DNA of 64,000 bases, taken from assembly GCA_964020155.1 (NCBI GenBank), contig OZ026552.1:4677548-4741547 (forward strand), read 5' to 3'. Positions within the stretch are counted from its first letter, which is position 1, and the number at the start of each line of letters is the position of its first letter. The DNA is from Chondrilla cf. caribensis. Lineage: Eukaryota > Porifera > Demospongiae > Chondrillida > Chondrillidae. Shown piece after piece: positions 1-11,969 of this stretch. Under the pieces are notes generated by a model, which saw only the letters and a list, made by a program, of their open reading frames with translations, was not told the origin of the DNA and made no database searches. The position numbers and the translations under genes are program-made.

Positions 1-319
1 CTATGTACATGCATGTATACACACATGTGCATGATAATAATTTCATAAGAGCATATCATTTCATTCATCAAGTATTACACACTCAGTCGGGCAAATGGAA
101 ACAAACTAATAATAATATGTCTGAGCTGGTTGTCTCCAAAATCCAATTCATATCACAATAGTATTCATTGACAAGGTAAACTCAATTCTCAGTAAACAGA
201 GACATAATAAAACAGGGGTGTGGGGTGTGGGGAGTCAGTAAGAAATACATATCTGAATTGGAGGATGTGGGAGAGTGCTTCTGTTCTAAATCAGTTTAAA
301 ACAGTTTCTAACCACCTCA
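1..319. repeat. Duplicated upstream block, left part
   Basis: This stretch is nearly the same as about 5328-5640, the corresponding segment upstream of copy 2, so copies 1 and 2 lie in a tandem segmental duplication. I see no gene. The block ends at CCTCA (315-319), where the 320-847 element is inserted; the copy at 5.64 kb is uninterrupted at that point. Confidence 0.75.
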
Positions 320-847
320 CAGGGCCGTAGCCATCGAATGTGAAGTGGTCCGGTTTACGGTAATATGTAGACATGGTGAGGCACAATGTAGAGGGGTCTG
401 GGGGCATGCCCCCATGAAAATTTAGGATTTTAGGCCTTTAGAGGTAGTCCTTGATGGCAATTTATTTGATAATAATTTATTATAATAGAAATAGGAATCC
501 TATTATATATATTTATCACATATATAAAATATATAGATTCCTATGCATAACCGCAACAGTGAATTTATATTTTAATTTATACAACGCGAAAAAGATGGCC
601 GATTTCAAAACGCCGGGATTAGGAATTGGGGTAGAATTCGAGTGCAACGATATCTATGAAGGTAATAACTTCAGCGAAGGTCCTAATGATCCTAAAAGAG
701 ACGCCAAAGTGATTCGAGTGCAATTCGATATTGTTTTCTCCCTTAGTAACAAGGGAAAAGTTTCTTTTAGAAATGTTTATTTTTGGTACTGCCCTGAAAA
801 GTGGTCCGGTTGAAACCTTACCAACCGGACCGATGGCTACGGCCCTG
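320..847. mobile_element. 528-bp TIR element with empty-site comparator
   Basis: The element begins CAGGGCCGTAGCCATCG and ends with the inverted match CGATGGCTACGGCCCTG. It is flanked by a direct CCTCA duplication (315-319 and 848-852). The paralogous unit near 5.64 kb reads straight through with one CCTCA, so the boundaries are exact. The short TIRs and the start with CAGGG resemble hAT-type ends, but the 5-bp duplication is shorter than the usual 8 bp, so the superfamily is left open. It carries a small ORF (595-813) that is related to a segment at 39.1-39.2 kb. Confidence 0.85.
595..813 (+). CDS. Small ORF of unknown function inside the TIR element
   Basis: This is a 72-codon reading frame starting MADFKTPGLG and containing the stretch NNFSEG. 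I do not recognise it. The minus-strand segment 39231 to 39065 aligns with it nearly codon for codon (MADF..., then NNFSEG, then VIRV), but that copy has an in-frame TGA. The agreement follows codons rather than only bases, which suggests that an expressed fragment was once captured and spread by mobile elements. No promoter or intron signals are evident, and this copy may not be expressed. The start is the ATG shared by both copies; an in-frame upstream ATG at 451 is ignored because its leader is low-complexity. Confidence 0.35.
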   Translation: MADFKTPGLGIGVEFECNDIYEGNNFSEGPNDPKRDAKVIRVQFDIVFSLSNKGKVSFRNVYFWYCPEKWSG

Positions 848-852
848 CCTCA

Positions 853-1858
853 ATAGGCAGTTTACCTCAACTGATTATCTAATTGCTCAGCCTGTTAGCA
901 CACTGCTCTCTCCCTTACATTGGATACATTAAGCACATCAGGTTGTAGTGAGGTTTACAGGTCATGTACGAAGATGGGGAGGGTTTCAGAATTTAGTTGC
1001 CAGCTGAAGCTAGGTCTGGACTAAATATCATCTTGACACACCCACTCTGGCGTGAGCTACATCAAAAGGTGCTTAATATTTTACTCCCTATTCTCTCCCA
1101 TAATGTGGTTTTGACCAAGCAATTCAGAAAGTTTAATGCTTTAGTGTAAGTAGGGTTCATGTAAACACCCAACTCAGGGGTTTATGGAAAGGTCTAAAGT
1201 TCAAGAAAGAGGAACTTCCCTTACACCCAGTAAGAGAGAGGGGTTAGTTCTAGTTGAAACTTGTAATGATATTCATTGGAGGGGTCACTTACACTCATTA
1301 GGCAGCTTACATGAATTGATTATCTAACTGCTCAGCCTGTTAGCACACTGCTCTCTCCCTTACATAGGATACATTAAGCACATCAGGTTGTAGTGAGGTT
1401 TACAGGTCATGTACGAAGATGGGGGGGGTTTCAGAATTTAGTTGCCAGCTGAAGCTAGGTCTGGACTAAATATCATCTTGACACACCCACTCTGGCGTGA
1501 GCTACATCAAAAGGTGCTTAATATTTTCTCCCCATAATGTGGTTTTGACAGAGCAATTGTAAACAGCCAACTCAGGGGTTTATGGAAAGGTCTAAAGTTC
1601 AAGAAAGAGGAACTTCCCTTACACCCAGTAAGAGAGAGGGGTTAGTTCCAGTTGAAACTTGTAATGATATTCATTGGAGGGGTCACCTACAGACCAATCA
1701 ACTGTAGACAACAAATACAATTTTATGGAAATTGAATGAAGTAGCATAGCAAGCTTGAGGTGCAGTTGTCATGGTAACATCACACTCATACTATAGTATA
1801 ATATTATAATGTTTTGCATTCAGTAGATCCAGTTACAACAACACCAGAAGTTAAACAG
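853..1858. repeat. Duplicated upstream block with inverted satellite-like units
   Basis: There are two related ~400-bp units here (about 853-1270 and 1290-1690), and the same pair recurs at about 5640-6480 before copy 2. Each contains the reverse complement of parts of the 185-bp satellite found at 11.1, 14.0 and 24.7 kb, for example AGCTAGGTCTGG and AAAAGGTGCTTAATATT. I see no gene. Confidence 0.65.
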
Positions 1859-1868
1859 CTATAAATAC
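1859..1868 (+). promoter_or_regulatory. TATA box of copy 1
   Basis: CTATAAATAC lies 58 bp upstream of the ATG. Every copy in the array has this element in the same place. Confidence 0.8.
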
Positions 1869-1916
1869 AGGAAAACACTCTAGCTGAACACCAATGTTCA
1901 GATTCAAGAGTTCAGC

Positions 1917-3041
1917 ATGCTAAGACTTCTAGTAGTATTCTTGATCATTGTTAAGATTGGTTCAGTGGAAAACGCTGTCTTGTTGAAGAAGACAACAACT
2001 GACATATCTCACACTATCAACAAGGTGAGTGGGGGAGGTGGAGGAACATTGGTTGTGGGGTGATGGTGATGGTGACCACATTCATCTACTCTACAGAGAT
2101 CAGCACCAACTACACCATGTGACAAATCTAGGGAAGGAAACACCATCTACAGTCAGCAACAAACTGATACAGTGTGGATTTGTAAGAGTGGAAAGTGGAC
2201 ACCTTTCAAGTAAGACACTATATATAGGAATATATGACACACACAACACAATGTACTGTACTCCATTCTACAGGCTAACACTCTCACTGGGAGCTACTCA
2301 AGATGTTCCTGCATCATCCTGTAAGGAGATACGACAATCACTAACTGCTAACTGCTACCAACTTCCAACAGATGGGATGTACTGGATCACATTCCATGAC
2401 AAAAGTACCAACCAGACACAGGACATAAAGGTAACATGCTACAATACATCACAGAATGTAAATTACAGCTTACATCCTCTCTCTCATGTACACTACAACA
2501 GGTTTGGTGTGACATGTCCACATGTGGAGGAGGATGGACACTAGTGTGGAAACACTCCTACATGGAGGTCACTCCACTCACATCAGACATGTACTACTTC
2601 TCCAATCACTACAGACCCTGTACCGATATCAACAGTGGATGGTGCAATGTACCCCATAAATCTCGCCTCAAGCCCACTGAAATGATGATAGTTGCCTACC
2701 ACAACAAAAGAGTAGTGTACGCCTATCGAGGGAAATTTAACCCTAACATTGACTCGGACTGGACAGGAGGGATTCTACTGGATCACCACAAGTGTGTGGA
2801 CCATTGTACCAGAAGTAATGGAGTTCATCCAGCACCTAGTATTAGCTACAACAGGGACAAACGACTTCTTGGGATTTCCTTTGACAAGTCATCTCCTGGC
2901 AGATACTATGACAATTGTGATACATTTTGGAGTAACTTTAACAATCCTGAAGAGTGTCGCTGGCATGACTGTAGCCTACCAACTTACATTTCTGCTACAA
3001 ACAGAAATACTCAAATGACAGTAGCCATTTATGTACGGTGA
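1917..3041 (+). CDS. Secreted FReD-like paralogue, copy 1 (type A)
   Basis: Exons are 1917-2024, 2097-2209, 2274-2430 and 2502-3041, giving 305 residues. Residues 1-18 form a hydrophobic signal peptide (MLRLLVVFLIIV). Residues 37-74 form a small module with C44, WIC (63-65) and GKW (68-70). The fibrinogen-related fold starts at SSCKEI (88-93) and runs through WCDMSTCGGGWTLV (128-141) to the terminal TVAIYVR. FReD proteins are usually secreted, calcium-dependent binders of sugars or acetylated groups; a recognition or defence role here is inference. The C-terminal half matches classical fibrinogen domains poorly, so the exact ligand site cannot be read. Residues about 229-298 hold the patches that differ among copies. 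This copy has HDKSTNQ where the others have DQCTNQ, so it lacks one cysteine of exon 3. All introns are GT-AG and 64-72 bp. Confidence 0.85.
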
Positions 3042-3330
3042 TTGGTTGATGCAGGAATGGGATGGCAAAGTAACACAATATCTGATACAACTATGTTTAC
3101 GTACATCAATTAATGCATGTACTTACTTGGAAATTTAAGTGAGGTAGTGGAATAATTATATAATACAGAAAATCAATTTTTGGATTCACTGAATGCATGG
3201 TCATGACGGTTGGGAGGATAGTCCGTACATTATTGGGTGTACATGTGCATGGCTAGTACATGGGAATACATGCATATAACACATATAATATACCCATGTA
3301 CACATTGTGGATATGCACTTTGAACCTTCA
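3042..3330 (+). repeat. Conserved 3' flank of the array genes (first example)
   Basis: The ~280 bp after the stop are nearly as conserved among the 15 copies as the last exon itself, running from TGATTGGTTG to past TGTGGATATGCACTTTG. No AATAAA signal is present in the block. It is probably a 3'UTR plus flank kept similar by the same homogenisation as exon 4. Confidence 0.7.
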
Positions 3331-4043
3331 CAAACACCATACTGCTGAATGTATTGCATGTACATATTACATATTATACGTATATATATGCAGTTCCTAC
3401 TGTATTATTATCAATGCTGAGCATGGTGTCCCTAGTGGGGATTATAACTTAGATATTCAACTGCAGTCAATCTCTCACAATTTGTTCTTGAAAGAGGTGG
3501 TATATAGATTAACAAGTTTGGCAAAGTAACTTAACATTCATTACTGTTCATGTATTACTATATTTGCATTGAGAAATTGATGTGGATGAAAGGTTCAGTG
3601 GGTAAAAGATTATGGTGGATTTACAACAATTCACTAGCTGTGGTACATACACATTCAGGACAATATTATGCAGTTTAGAGAGTGTGCTCGTGGGATATTC
3701 ACGGTATGGTATATATGACCAAGTGAATGGTATATAGGATGGACTTGCTGTTCCTGCCACAGGAAGTTACAGCAAACTGGGAATTAACTTCCTGTTCTTC
3801 TTGTGACAGGAAGTGGTATCAAATAAACAATGAATTACCTTCTTCAGAATATTGGAAATGAACTATTATATATAAGCCATACTTTGTATTACGGAACCCT
3901 GTTCTCTAATTACATATTACAATGCAACTAACCATTAGAAGAGGAAATAACATCCAATCCATGCAAGTTGGAAGAGGTGTGTGCTGCATGGGTACTGATT
4001 AACATAATTAAACAAATTGAAAAAAGGAAATGAATCCACCTGG
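3331..4043. repeat. MFI-tail block, distal part (copy at 3.3-4.0 kb)
   Basis: This sequence recurs after copy 5 (16.27-17.01 kb) and copy 14 (47.33-48.08 kb), in each case between the lectin 3' flank and a copy of the last MFI exon. It includes several AGGAAGT motifs on both strands near 3757-3815. The equivalent of the open + strand frame seen at 47.6-47.8 kb is broken here. Confidence 0.65.
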
Positions 4044-4132
4044 TCATGAGGGTTTGAGGATTTCACCTGATGTGTCTGGGTTTCTCCTGGTCACCAGATC
4101 TCCTGAGAGAATTCGTTTGTCGATGTCTGTTT
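4044..4132 (-). pseudogene. Isolated duplicate of the last MFI exon
   Basis: The minus strand reads from an intact CCCAG acceptor into a frame ending ...GEILKPS and a stop. It matches the terminal MFI exons at 48083-48171 and 17014-17102 base for base over most of its length, and is also 89 nt long. No other MFI exon is found upstream on this strand: the next sequence is the 37-bp repeat and then the 4591-5201 element. It is therefore an orphan exon left by duplication followed by deletion. Confidence 0.8.
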
Positions 4133-4379
4133 CTGGGAGATGGTTGACAGGTGACAATCACAAGTGATAACACAGCACGTACAGGTAATTCAACATCTTC
4201 ATATCATATGTGTACGCATATGCCCATGCAGTACAGTACATATGTATGGATATGGAGTCTAACCTGCCTAGCAAGTACTGTGAAGGACACAACAAATCTC
4301 TACTTCTTATCAGAGGTATTAGCTATCAACACTGGTGGACAGCAGTGCATGTGATAGACGCAGGGGCTGACTGGAGCTT

Positions 4380-4590
4380 TGTTAGCCATGAATATGTATG
4401 TACTGTATGTACTAATAAGGGTACCTGAATATGTATGTACTGTATGTACTAACAAGGGTACCTGAATATGTATGTACTGTATGTACTAACAAGGGTACCT
4501 GAATATTATGTATGTACTGTATGTACTAATAAGGGTACGTACCTGAATACGTATGTACTGTATGTACTAACAAGGGTACCTGAATATGTA
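4380..4590. repeat. 37-bp minisatellite, about 5 units
   Basis: The unit contains GTATGTACTGTATGTACTAA and CAAGGGTACCTGAATAT. The same repeat, with different copy number, lies at 17.45-17.69 kb and 48.43-48.56 kb, within the last intron of MFI or of its copies. Confidence 0.8.
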
Positions 4591-5201
4591 TACCGTATTT
4601 GTTCTAATTTTTCGTCGACCTAATTATTCGTCATTGGCTCCAGATAGGTGCTATAATGTTCTAATTGATGACGAAATGTGACGCATTCTAAATGTTCGTC
4701 ATCAGTTCTAATTTTTCGTCAGATGTCTTTGTTAGCTACCTTTATAATATTTTATAGGATTTTCTGTCATTGCTCACTACTTCAAAGTTGACTCCTGCTC
4801 TATAAGCAACGACTGCAAAGCGATCGTGAGGATTGTCTGATAGGAAATAGAAAACAGCAAAATATTATGTGTACGCGTGTACGCGTACGGCTGATTTTAG
4901 ACGGTTTCAATGTAATATTATTATAATCGTATACCGTACATATCGTTTTAACCTCTGGAAGCAACGCGATTCGAAATGCTAGGCTTCCAATACTCTCTAT
5001 TTATGTGGTATCCACGAACGGAGCGAGGACTTTCAGGCTAAACGCCGCCATTTTCTTTTGTTCCAATTAGTCGTCGGCAATTCTAAATATTCGTCACGGC
5101 TTTCTATATATTCGTCAGGTCAGGATTCACAGCCAATCTTGTTCTAAATGACGGTTTTTCCTTGAACCTTGCTCTGACGAAAAATTAGAACATTTACGGT
5201 A
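4591..5201. mobile_element. MITE-like element with long TIRs
   Basis: The left end TACCGTATTTGTTCTAATTT continues into TTCGTC; the right end is the inverted match, GACGAAAAATTAGAAC... to ACGGTA. Inside both ends, short TTCGTCA-type motifs are repeated in sub-terminal positions. A TA target duplication is likely. No transposase is seen, so it is non-autonomous. It sits inside the decayed MFI-tail block. Confidence 0.75.
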
Positions 5202-6648
5202 ATATTTATATACATATGTATGTATATTCATGCATACATAATAATTATATTATGTACATAATGTATGTGTGTCCATAATAATGCTGATACTAATAACAAT
5301 AAACAGTATATTGTACACACATACATCTATGTACATGCATGTATACACACATGTGCATGATAATAATTTCATAAGAGCATATCATTTCATTCATCAAGTA
5401 TTACACACTCAGTTGGGCAAATGGAAACAAACTAATAATAATATGTCTGAGCTGGTTGTCTCCAAAATCCAATTCATATCACAATAGTATTCATTGACAA
5501 GGTAAACTCAATTCTCAGTAAACAGAGACATAATAAAACAGGGGTGTGGGGTGTGAGGAGTCAGTAAGAAATACATATCTGAATTGGAGGATGTGAGAGA
5601 GTGCTTCTGTTCTAAATCAGTTTAAAACAGTTTCTAACCACCTCAATAGGCAGTTTACCTCAACTGATTATCTAATTGCTCAGCCTGTTAGCACACTGCT
5701 CTCTCCCTTACATTGGATACATTAAGCACCTCAGATTGTAGTGAGGTTTACAGGTCATGTATGAAGATGGGGAGGGTTTCAGAATTTAGTTGCCAGCTAA
5801 AGCTAGGTCTGGACTAAATATCATCTTGACACACCCACTCCGGCGTGAGCTACATCAAAAGGTGCTTAATATTTTCTCCCCATAATGTGGTTTTGACAGA
5901 ACAATTTGGAATGTTTAATGCTTTAGTGTAAGCAGGGTTTATGTAAACACCCAACTCAGGGGTTTATGCATGGAAAGGTCTAAAGTTCAAGAAAGAGGAA
6001 CTTCCCTTACACCCAGTAAGAGAGAGGGGTTAGTTCCAGTTGAAACTTGTAATGATATTCATTGGAGGGGTCACCTACACTTATTAGGCAGTTTACATGA
6101 ATTGATTATCTAACTGCTCAGCCTGTTTGCACACTACCCTCTCCCTTACATTGGATACATTAAGCACCTCAGATTGTAGTGAGGTTTACAGGACATGTAT
6201 GAAGATGGGGAGGGTTTCAGACTTTAGTTGCCAGCTAAAGCTAGGTCTGGACTAAATATCATCTTGACACACCCACTCTGGCGTGAGCTACTAACATTAA
6301 AGGTTCTTAATATTTTCTCCCCATAATGTGGTTTTGACAGAGCAATTGTAAACACCCAACTCAGGGGTTTTATGGAAAGGTCTAAAGTTCAAGAAAGAGG
6401 AACTTCCCTTACACCCAGTAAGGGAGAGGGGTTAGTTCCAGTTGAAACTTGTAATGATATTCATTGGAGGGGTCACCTACAGACCAATCAACTGTAGACA
6501 ACAAATACAATTTTATGAGAATTGAATGAAGTAGCATAGCAAGCTTGAGGTGCAGTTGTCATGGTAACATCACACTCATACTATAGTATAATATTATAAT
6601 GTTTTGCATTCAATAGATCCAGTTACAACAACACCAGAAGTTAAACAG
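5202..6648. repeat. Duplicated upstream block before copy 2
   Basis: This is the second copy of the block at 1-1858 and lacks the 320-847 element. Its left part (about 5265-5320) also matches sequence near 19.25 and 50.03 kb, which marks where the MFI-tail block rejoins the lectin unit. I see no gene. Confidence 0.7.
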
Positions 6649-6658
6649 CTATAAATAC
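6649..6658 (+). promoter_or_regulatory. TATA box of copy 2
   Basis: CTATAAATAC, 58 bp before the ATG. It shares its upstream block with copy 1 rather than with the other type A genes. Confidence 0.8.
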
Positions 6659-6706
6659 AGGAAAACACTCTTGCTGAACATCAATGTTCAGATTCAAGAG
6701 TTCAGC

Positions 6707-7054
6707 ATGCTAAGATTTCTAGTAGTATTCTTGGTCATTGTTAAGATTGGTTCAGTGGAAAACGCTGTCTTGTTGAAGAAGTCAACAACGGACATATCTC
6801 ACACTATCAACAAGGTGAGTGGGGAGGTGGAGGAACACTGGTTGTGGAGTGATGGTGACCACATTCATCTACTCTACAGAGATCAGCACCAACTACACCA
6901 TGTGACAAATCTAGGGAAGGAAACGCCATCTACAGTCAGCAACAAACTGATACAGTGTGGATTTGTAAGAGTGGAAAGTGGACACCTTTCAAGTTAGACA
7001 CTTCATACACTGTACACAAACACATATTTACAAAAACAAACACACACATGCATG

Positions 7055-7103
<49 letters not shown>

Positions 7104-7909
7104 CACAACACAATGTACTGTACTCCATTCCACAGGCTAACACCCTCACTGGGAGCTACTCAAGATGTTCCCGCATCATCCTGTAAGGAGATACGACAAT
7201 CACACACTGATAACGGCTACCAACCTCCAACAGATGGGATGTACTGGATCACAATACAAGACCAATGTACTAACAAGACACAGACTATGAAGGTAACATA
7301 CTCCAGTACATCACAGAATGTACATTACAACTTACATCCTCGCTCTCTCGTACACTACGAAAGGTTTGGTGTGACATGTCCACATGTGGAGGAGGATGGA
7401 CACTAGTGTGGAAACACTCCTACATGGAGGTTACTCCACTCACATCAGACATGTACTACTTCTCCAATCACTCCAGACCCTGTACCGATATCAACAGTGG
7501 ATGGTGCAATGTACCCCATAAATCTCACCTCAAGCCCACTGAAATGATGATAGTTGCCTACCACAACAAAAGAGTCGTGTACGCCTATCAAGGGAAATTT
7601 AACCGTAACATTGACTCAGACTGGACAGGAGGGATTCTATTGGATCACCACAAGTGTGTGGACCATTGTGCTAGAAGTGAAAGTAATGGAGTTCGTCCAG
7701 CACCTAGTGATCATGCTAATAGAGATAACAGACTTTTTGGGATTGCCTTTGATAAAAACTCTCCTGACAGATACTATTACAATTGCGATACATTCCAGAG
7801 CAACTTCAACAATCCTAGAGAGTGTCGCTGGCATGACTGTAAACTGCCAACTTCCATTTCTGCTAAGAACACAGATACTCAAATGACAGTAGCCATTTAT
7901 GTACGGTGA
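6707..7909 (+). CDS. Secreted FReD-like paralogue, copy 2 (type A)
   Basis: Exons are 6707-6814, 6880-6992, 7136-7292 and 7364-7909 (307 residues). The signal peptide is MLRFLVVFLVIVKIG. The exon 2 donor is GTTAGA, where the other type A copies have GTAAGA, and intron 2 has been enlarged by a CA repeat. Exon 4 has a two-residue insertion after the sixth cysteine (ARSESNGVRPAPS). Its variable patches read DHANRD, DKNSPDRYYYNCDTFQS and AKNTDTQ. An in-frame ATG at 6671 would add a polar leader, so I prefer the 6707 start used by copy 1. Confidence 0.85.
7060..7102. repeat. CA microsatellite in intron 2 of copy 2
   Basis: A run of CA dinucleotides, found at this intron position only in copy 2. 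Confidence 0.9.
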
Positions 7910-8912
7910 TTGGTTGATGCAGGAATGGGCTGCCAAAGTAACACAATATCTCATACAACTATGTTTACGTACATCAATTAATGCATGTACTTACTTGGAA
8001 ATTTAACTGAGGCAGTGGAATAATTACATAATACAGAAAATCAATTTTTGGATTCACTGAATGCATGGTCATGACGGTTGGGAGGATAGTCCGTGCATTA
8101 TTGGGTGTACATGTGCATGGCTAGTACATGGGAATACATGCATATAACACACATAATATACCCATGTACATATTGTGGATATGCACTTTGAACCTTCACA
8201 ACCTGGCAAGGAGTTACTGCTCAAAATATGTCAAATTAGCAAGACTCCACTGTACTTGGTTATAGCCTTGTCTCAACCTCTCATTGGATTATGTAAATGT
8301 ACATAACACCTACTCTGTACATAACACTTACTGATTGTTTCATAGTAATTGCTAGTATCAAATTCTATCCTGCTAGAGCCACATTCACATGCACTCAAGG
8401 ACTATGTACATATGTACTATTAGTGAACCTTCTCAACAGTAAAGCATACATCAAACATATCAAGTGAAGATGTGGCTACTTTGAACCAGCCTCATTAGTG
8501 AGCTTGCTCAGCAACATCCTTTGAAATGAACCATTTGAAGGGCTTTGGGGATATCAGGTTCATGAACCTTGTAAATGTGTTTATGGTCCTCCAAAGTCGA
8601 TTGAATTACAATTATAAAATTGAAAAAAAAATAAAATTAAAATTGAATTATAGTGTCTTCGGGGATTCTTTACAAATGTACAACATACTCAATGACCTGA
8701 TCCTATCATTGTTTCTCAGCAAAATCATTGGTAAAAAATCATTTGCAGTGCTTCAGAGACCTCAACTTCATGAACCTTGTAAACACCTTTATAGATTTCC
8801 AAAGTTGATTGAAATACAATAGTGTCTTCTGGATTCTTTACAAATGCACAACATACTCAATGACCTGATCCTATCGATCATTGTGCATTGTACATAAACA
8901 GAAGTTGAACGG
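7910..8912. repeat. Intergenic mosaic between copies 2 and 3
   Basis: It holds the conserved 3' flank, one or two units of the 18-bp minisatellite near 8300, and the conserved distal block. The pieces around GATTCTTTACAAATG, ACAACATACTCAATGACC and TGAACCTTGTAAA occur twice in tandem. I see no gene. Confidence 0.6.
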
Positions 8913-8922
8913 CTATAAATAC
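8913..8922 (+). promoter_or_regulatory. TATA box of copy 3
   Basis: CTATAAATAC, 62 bp before the ATG. Confidence 0.8.
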
Positions 8923-8974
8923 AGGACAACGCTCTAGCTGGACACCAACTGGTGTGTAGATTCAAGAGGTCAAC

Positions 8975-10086
8975 ATGTGGAGCTTTCTAGTAGTGATCTT
9001 GATTATTGGTGAGAGCACTGGCTCGTTGGAGGAGACAACAACTGACATATCTCACACTATCAACAAGGTGAGTGGGGGAGGTGGAGGAACAATGGTTATG
9101 AGGTGATGATGATGGTGACCACATTCATCTACTCGACAGAGATCAGCACCAACTACACCATGTGACAAATCGAGGGAAGGAAACGCCATCTACAGTCAGC
9201 AACAAACTGATACAGTGTGGATTTGTAAGAGTGGAAAGTGGACACCTTTCAAGTAAGACACTGTATATATAGGAATATATGACACACACAACACAATGTA
9301 CTGTACTCCATTCCACAGGCTAACACTATCACTGGGAGCTATTCAAGATGTTCCCGCATCATCCTGTAAGGAGATACGACAATCACTAACTGCTAACTGC
9401 TACCAACCTCCAACAGATGGGATGTACTGGATCACAATACAAGACCAATGTACCAACCAGACACAGACTATGAAGTTAACATGCTACAATACATCAAGGA
9501 ATGTACATTACAACTTACATCCTCTCTCTCTTGTACACTACAACAGGTTTGGTGTGACATGTCCACATGTGGAGGAGGATGGACACTAGTGTGGAAACAC
9601 TCCTACATGGAGGTTACTCCACTCACATCAGACATGTACTACTTCTCCAATCACTACAGACCCTGTACTGATATCAACAGTGGATGGTGCAATGTACCCT
9701 ATAAATCTCGCCTCAAGCCCAATGAAATGATGATAGTTGCCTACCACAACAAAAGAGTGGTGTACGCCTATCGGGGGAAATTTAACCATAACATTGACTC
9801 GGACTGGACAGGGGGGATTCTATTGGATCACCACAAGTGTGTGGACCATTGTACCAGAAAAAATGGAGTTCGTCCAGCACCTAGTGATCATGCTAATACA
9901 GATAACAGATTACTTGGGATTGCCTTTAATAAACTCTCTCCTGACAACTACTATTACAATTGTGATACATTCTACAACAACTTTGACAATCCTGTGGAGT
10001 GTCGCTGGAGTGACTGTCACCTGCCAACTTCCATTTCTGCTACAAGCTCAGGTACTCAAATGACTGTAGCCATTTATGTACGGTGA
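8975..10086 (+). CDS. Secreted FReD-like paralogue, copy 3 (type A), splice-impaired
   Basis: The expected exons are 8975-9067, 9140-9252, 9319-9475 and 9547-10086. Exon 1 is five codons shorter than in the other type A copies (MWSFLVVILIIGEST...), an in-frame deletion that trims the end of the leader. The donor after exon 3 reads GAAGTTAAC where other copies have AAGGTAAC, so the first donor base is changed. Using the GT one base upstream, or keeping the 71-nt intron, puts the GGGWTL exon out of frame. Exon 4 itself is open and has its own variable patches (TRKNGVRPAPS, DKL-like NKLSPDNYYYN, ATSSGTQ). It is either a recent pseudogene or uses an unseen donor. Confidence 0.7.
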
Positions 10087-11080
10087 TTGGTTGATGCAGG
10101 AATGGGCTGGCAAAGTAACACAATATCTCATACAACTATGTTTACGTACGTCAATTAATGCATGTACTTACTTGGAAATTTAACTGAGGCAGTGGAATAA
10201 TTACATAATACAGAAAATCAATTTTTGGATTCACTGAATGCATGGTCATGACGGTTGGGAGGATAGTCCGTACATTATTGGGTGTACATGTGCATGGCTA
10301 GTACATGAGAATACATGCATGTAACACATATGATATACCCATGTACACATTGTGGATATGCACTTTGAACCTTCACAACCTGGCAAGGAGTTACTGCTCA
10401 AAATTTGTCAAATTAGCAAGACTTCACTGTACTTGGTTACAGCCTTGTCTCAACCTCTCATTTGGATTATGTAAATGTACATAACACCTACTCTGTGCAG
10501 AACACCTACTCTGTACATAACACTTACTTTGTACATAGCACCTACTCTGAACATAACACCTACTCTGTTCATACACGTATACTAAATAAATATATAAATC
10601 AACAAATACTTTGAACATAACACCTACTGGGTCTGTTCTATAGTAATTGCTAGTATCAAACTCCATCCTGCCAGAGGTACATTCACATGTACACACAGAT
10701 GATGTACTATTAGTGAACCTTCTCAACAGTAAAGCATACATGAAACATATCAAGTGAACATGTGGCTACTTTGAACCAGCCTCATTAGTGACCTTGCTCA
10801 GTAACATCCTTTAAAATGAACCAATTGGAGGGCTTTGGAGACCTCAGGTTCATGAACCTTGTAAACATGTTTACAACACTTCATGAGTTTCCAAACTTGA
10901 TTAGAACACAATGGTGTCTTCTGGATTCTTTACAAATGCACAACACACTCAATGACCTGATCCTATCATTGTGCATACATTTGACTAATGCCAACACAAT
11001 ACAGGCTTACAGTACAGCATATATTAGGAAGGAGTTAATAATACACATATAATATTAACCAGTGGAGTAGCTTTCGATAA
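10087..11080. repeat. Intergenic mosaic between copies 3 and 4
   Basis: Conserved 3' flank to about 10.38 kb, a short degenerate 18-bp minisatellite at 10485-10570, then the conserved distal block to 11.04 kb. I see no gene. Confidence 0.6.
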
Positions 11081-11791
11081 GCACCATTTTGAATAGCTCA
11101 TGGGAAAGTGGGTGCGTCAACCTGATATTTCAACTAGACCTAGCTGGGGTCGTGAACTAACTTATGAAGTAATTCCCATCTCAATAGGTGGCCTGTAACC
11201 CCAGCTACATTTGGAGGTGCTTAATATTTTTTCAATGTATAGCATAGTATAGGAGAGAAAATGTTAAGCACCTTTGTGAAGAGCTCATGGGAAAGTAGAT
11301 GTGTCAACCTGATATCTTTACCAGGTCTAGCTGGGGACAAAAACTAACTTATGCAACAATTCCCATCTCAGTAGCTAATCCGTAACCCCAGCAACATTTG
11401 GAGGTGCTTAATATTTTTTCAATGTATGGGCTAGTATAGGAGAGAAAACACTGAGCACCTTTTGAATAGCTCATGGGAAAGTGGGTGTGTCAACTTGATA
11501 TTTCTACCAGATCTAGCTGAGGACGTGAACTAATTTATCAAACAATTCCCATCTGAAAAGGTAGCCTGTAACCCCAGCTATATTCGGAGGTGCTTAATAT
11601 TCTTTTCAATGTATGGAAGAGTACAGGAGAATAAATGCTAAGCACCCTTTTAAATAGCTCCTGGAAAAGTTGGGGTGTCAACCTGATATTTTCACCAGGC
11701 CTAGCTGCGGATGTCAACTAACATATAAAACAATTTTCATCTCCATAGCTAACCTGTAATACCAGCTACATTCGGAGGTGCTTAATATTAT
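11081..11791 (+). repeat. ~185-bp satellite, 4 units
   Basis: Units start near TTTTGAATAGCTCATGGGAA and end near GGAGGTGCTTAATATT. Each has an internal inverted pair, AGGTGCTTA and TAAGCACCT, about 50 bp apart. The array stops about 120 bp before the promoter of copy 4. Confidence 0.8.
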
Positions 11792-11908
11792 CATGGGTAC
11801 ATATACGCGTATGTACATTGAAGAACAGCATATACTCTAAATGAGATTCATTGGCAATGAAAGATTTCAAAAATAGCTACAACTGCTACATAACCGGAAG
11901 TTGAACGG

Positions 11909-11918
11909 CTATAAATAC
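11909..11918 (+). promoter_or_regulatory. TATA box and ETS-like site of copy 4
   Basis: CTATAAATAC, 61 bp before the ATG. Just upstream is ACCGGAAGTTG, a good ETS-factor consensus (CCGGAAGT). The binding role is inferred. Confidence 0.75.
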
Positions 11919-11969
11919 AGGACATATCTCCAGCTGAACACTGCTGGTGTGTAGATTCAAGAGGTCAAC

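Noticed and set aside
9296..9589. 97-residue frames ending CPHVEEDGH in several copies
   Set aside because: They read exon 3 and then intron 3 into exon 4 out of frame; they mark the 71-bp intron rather than a separate protein.
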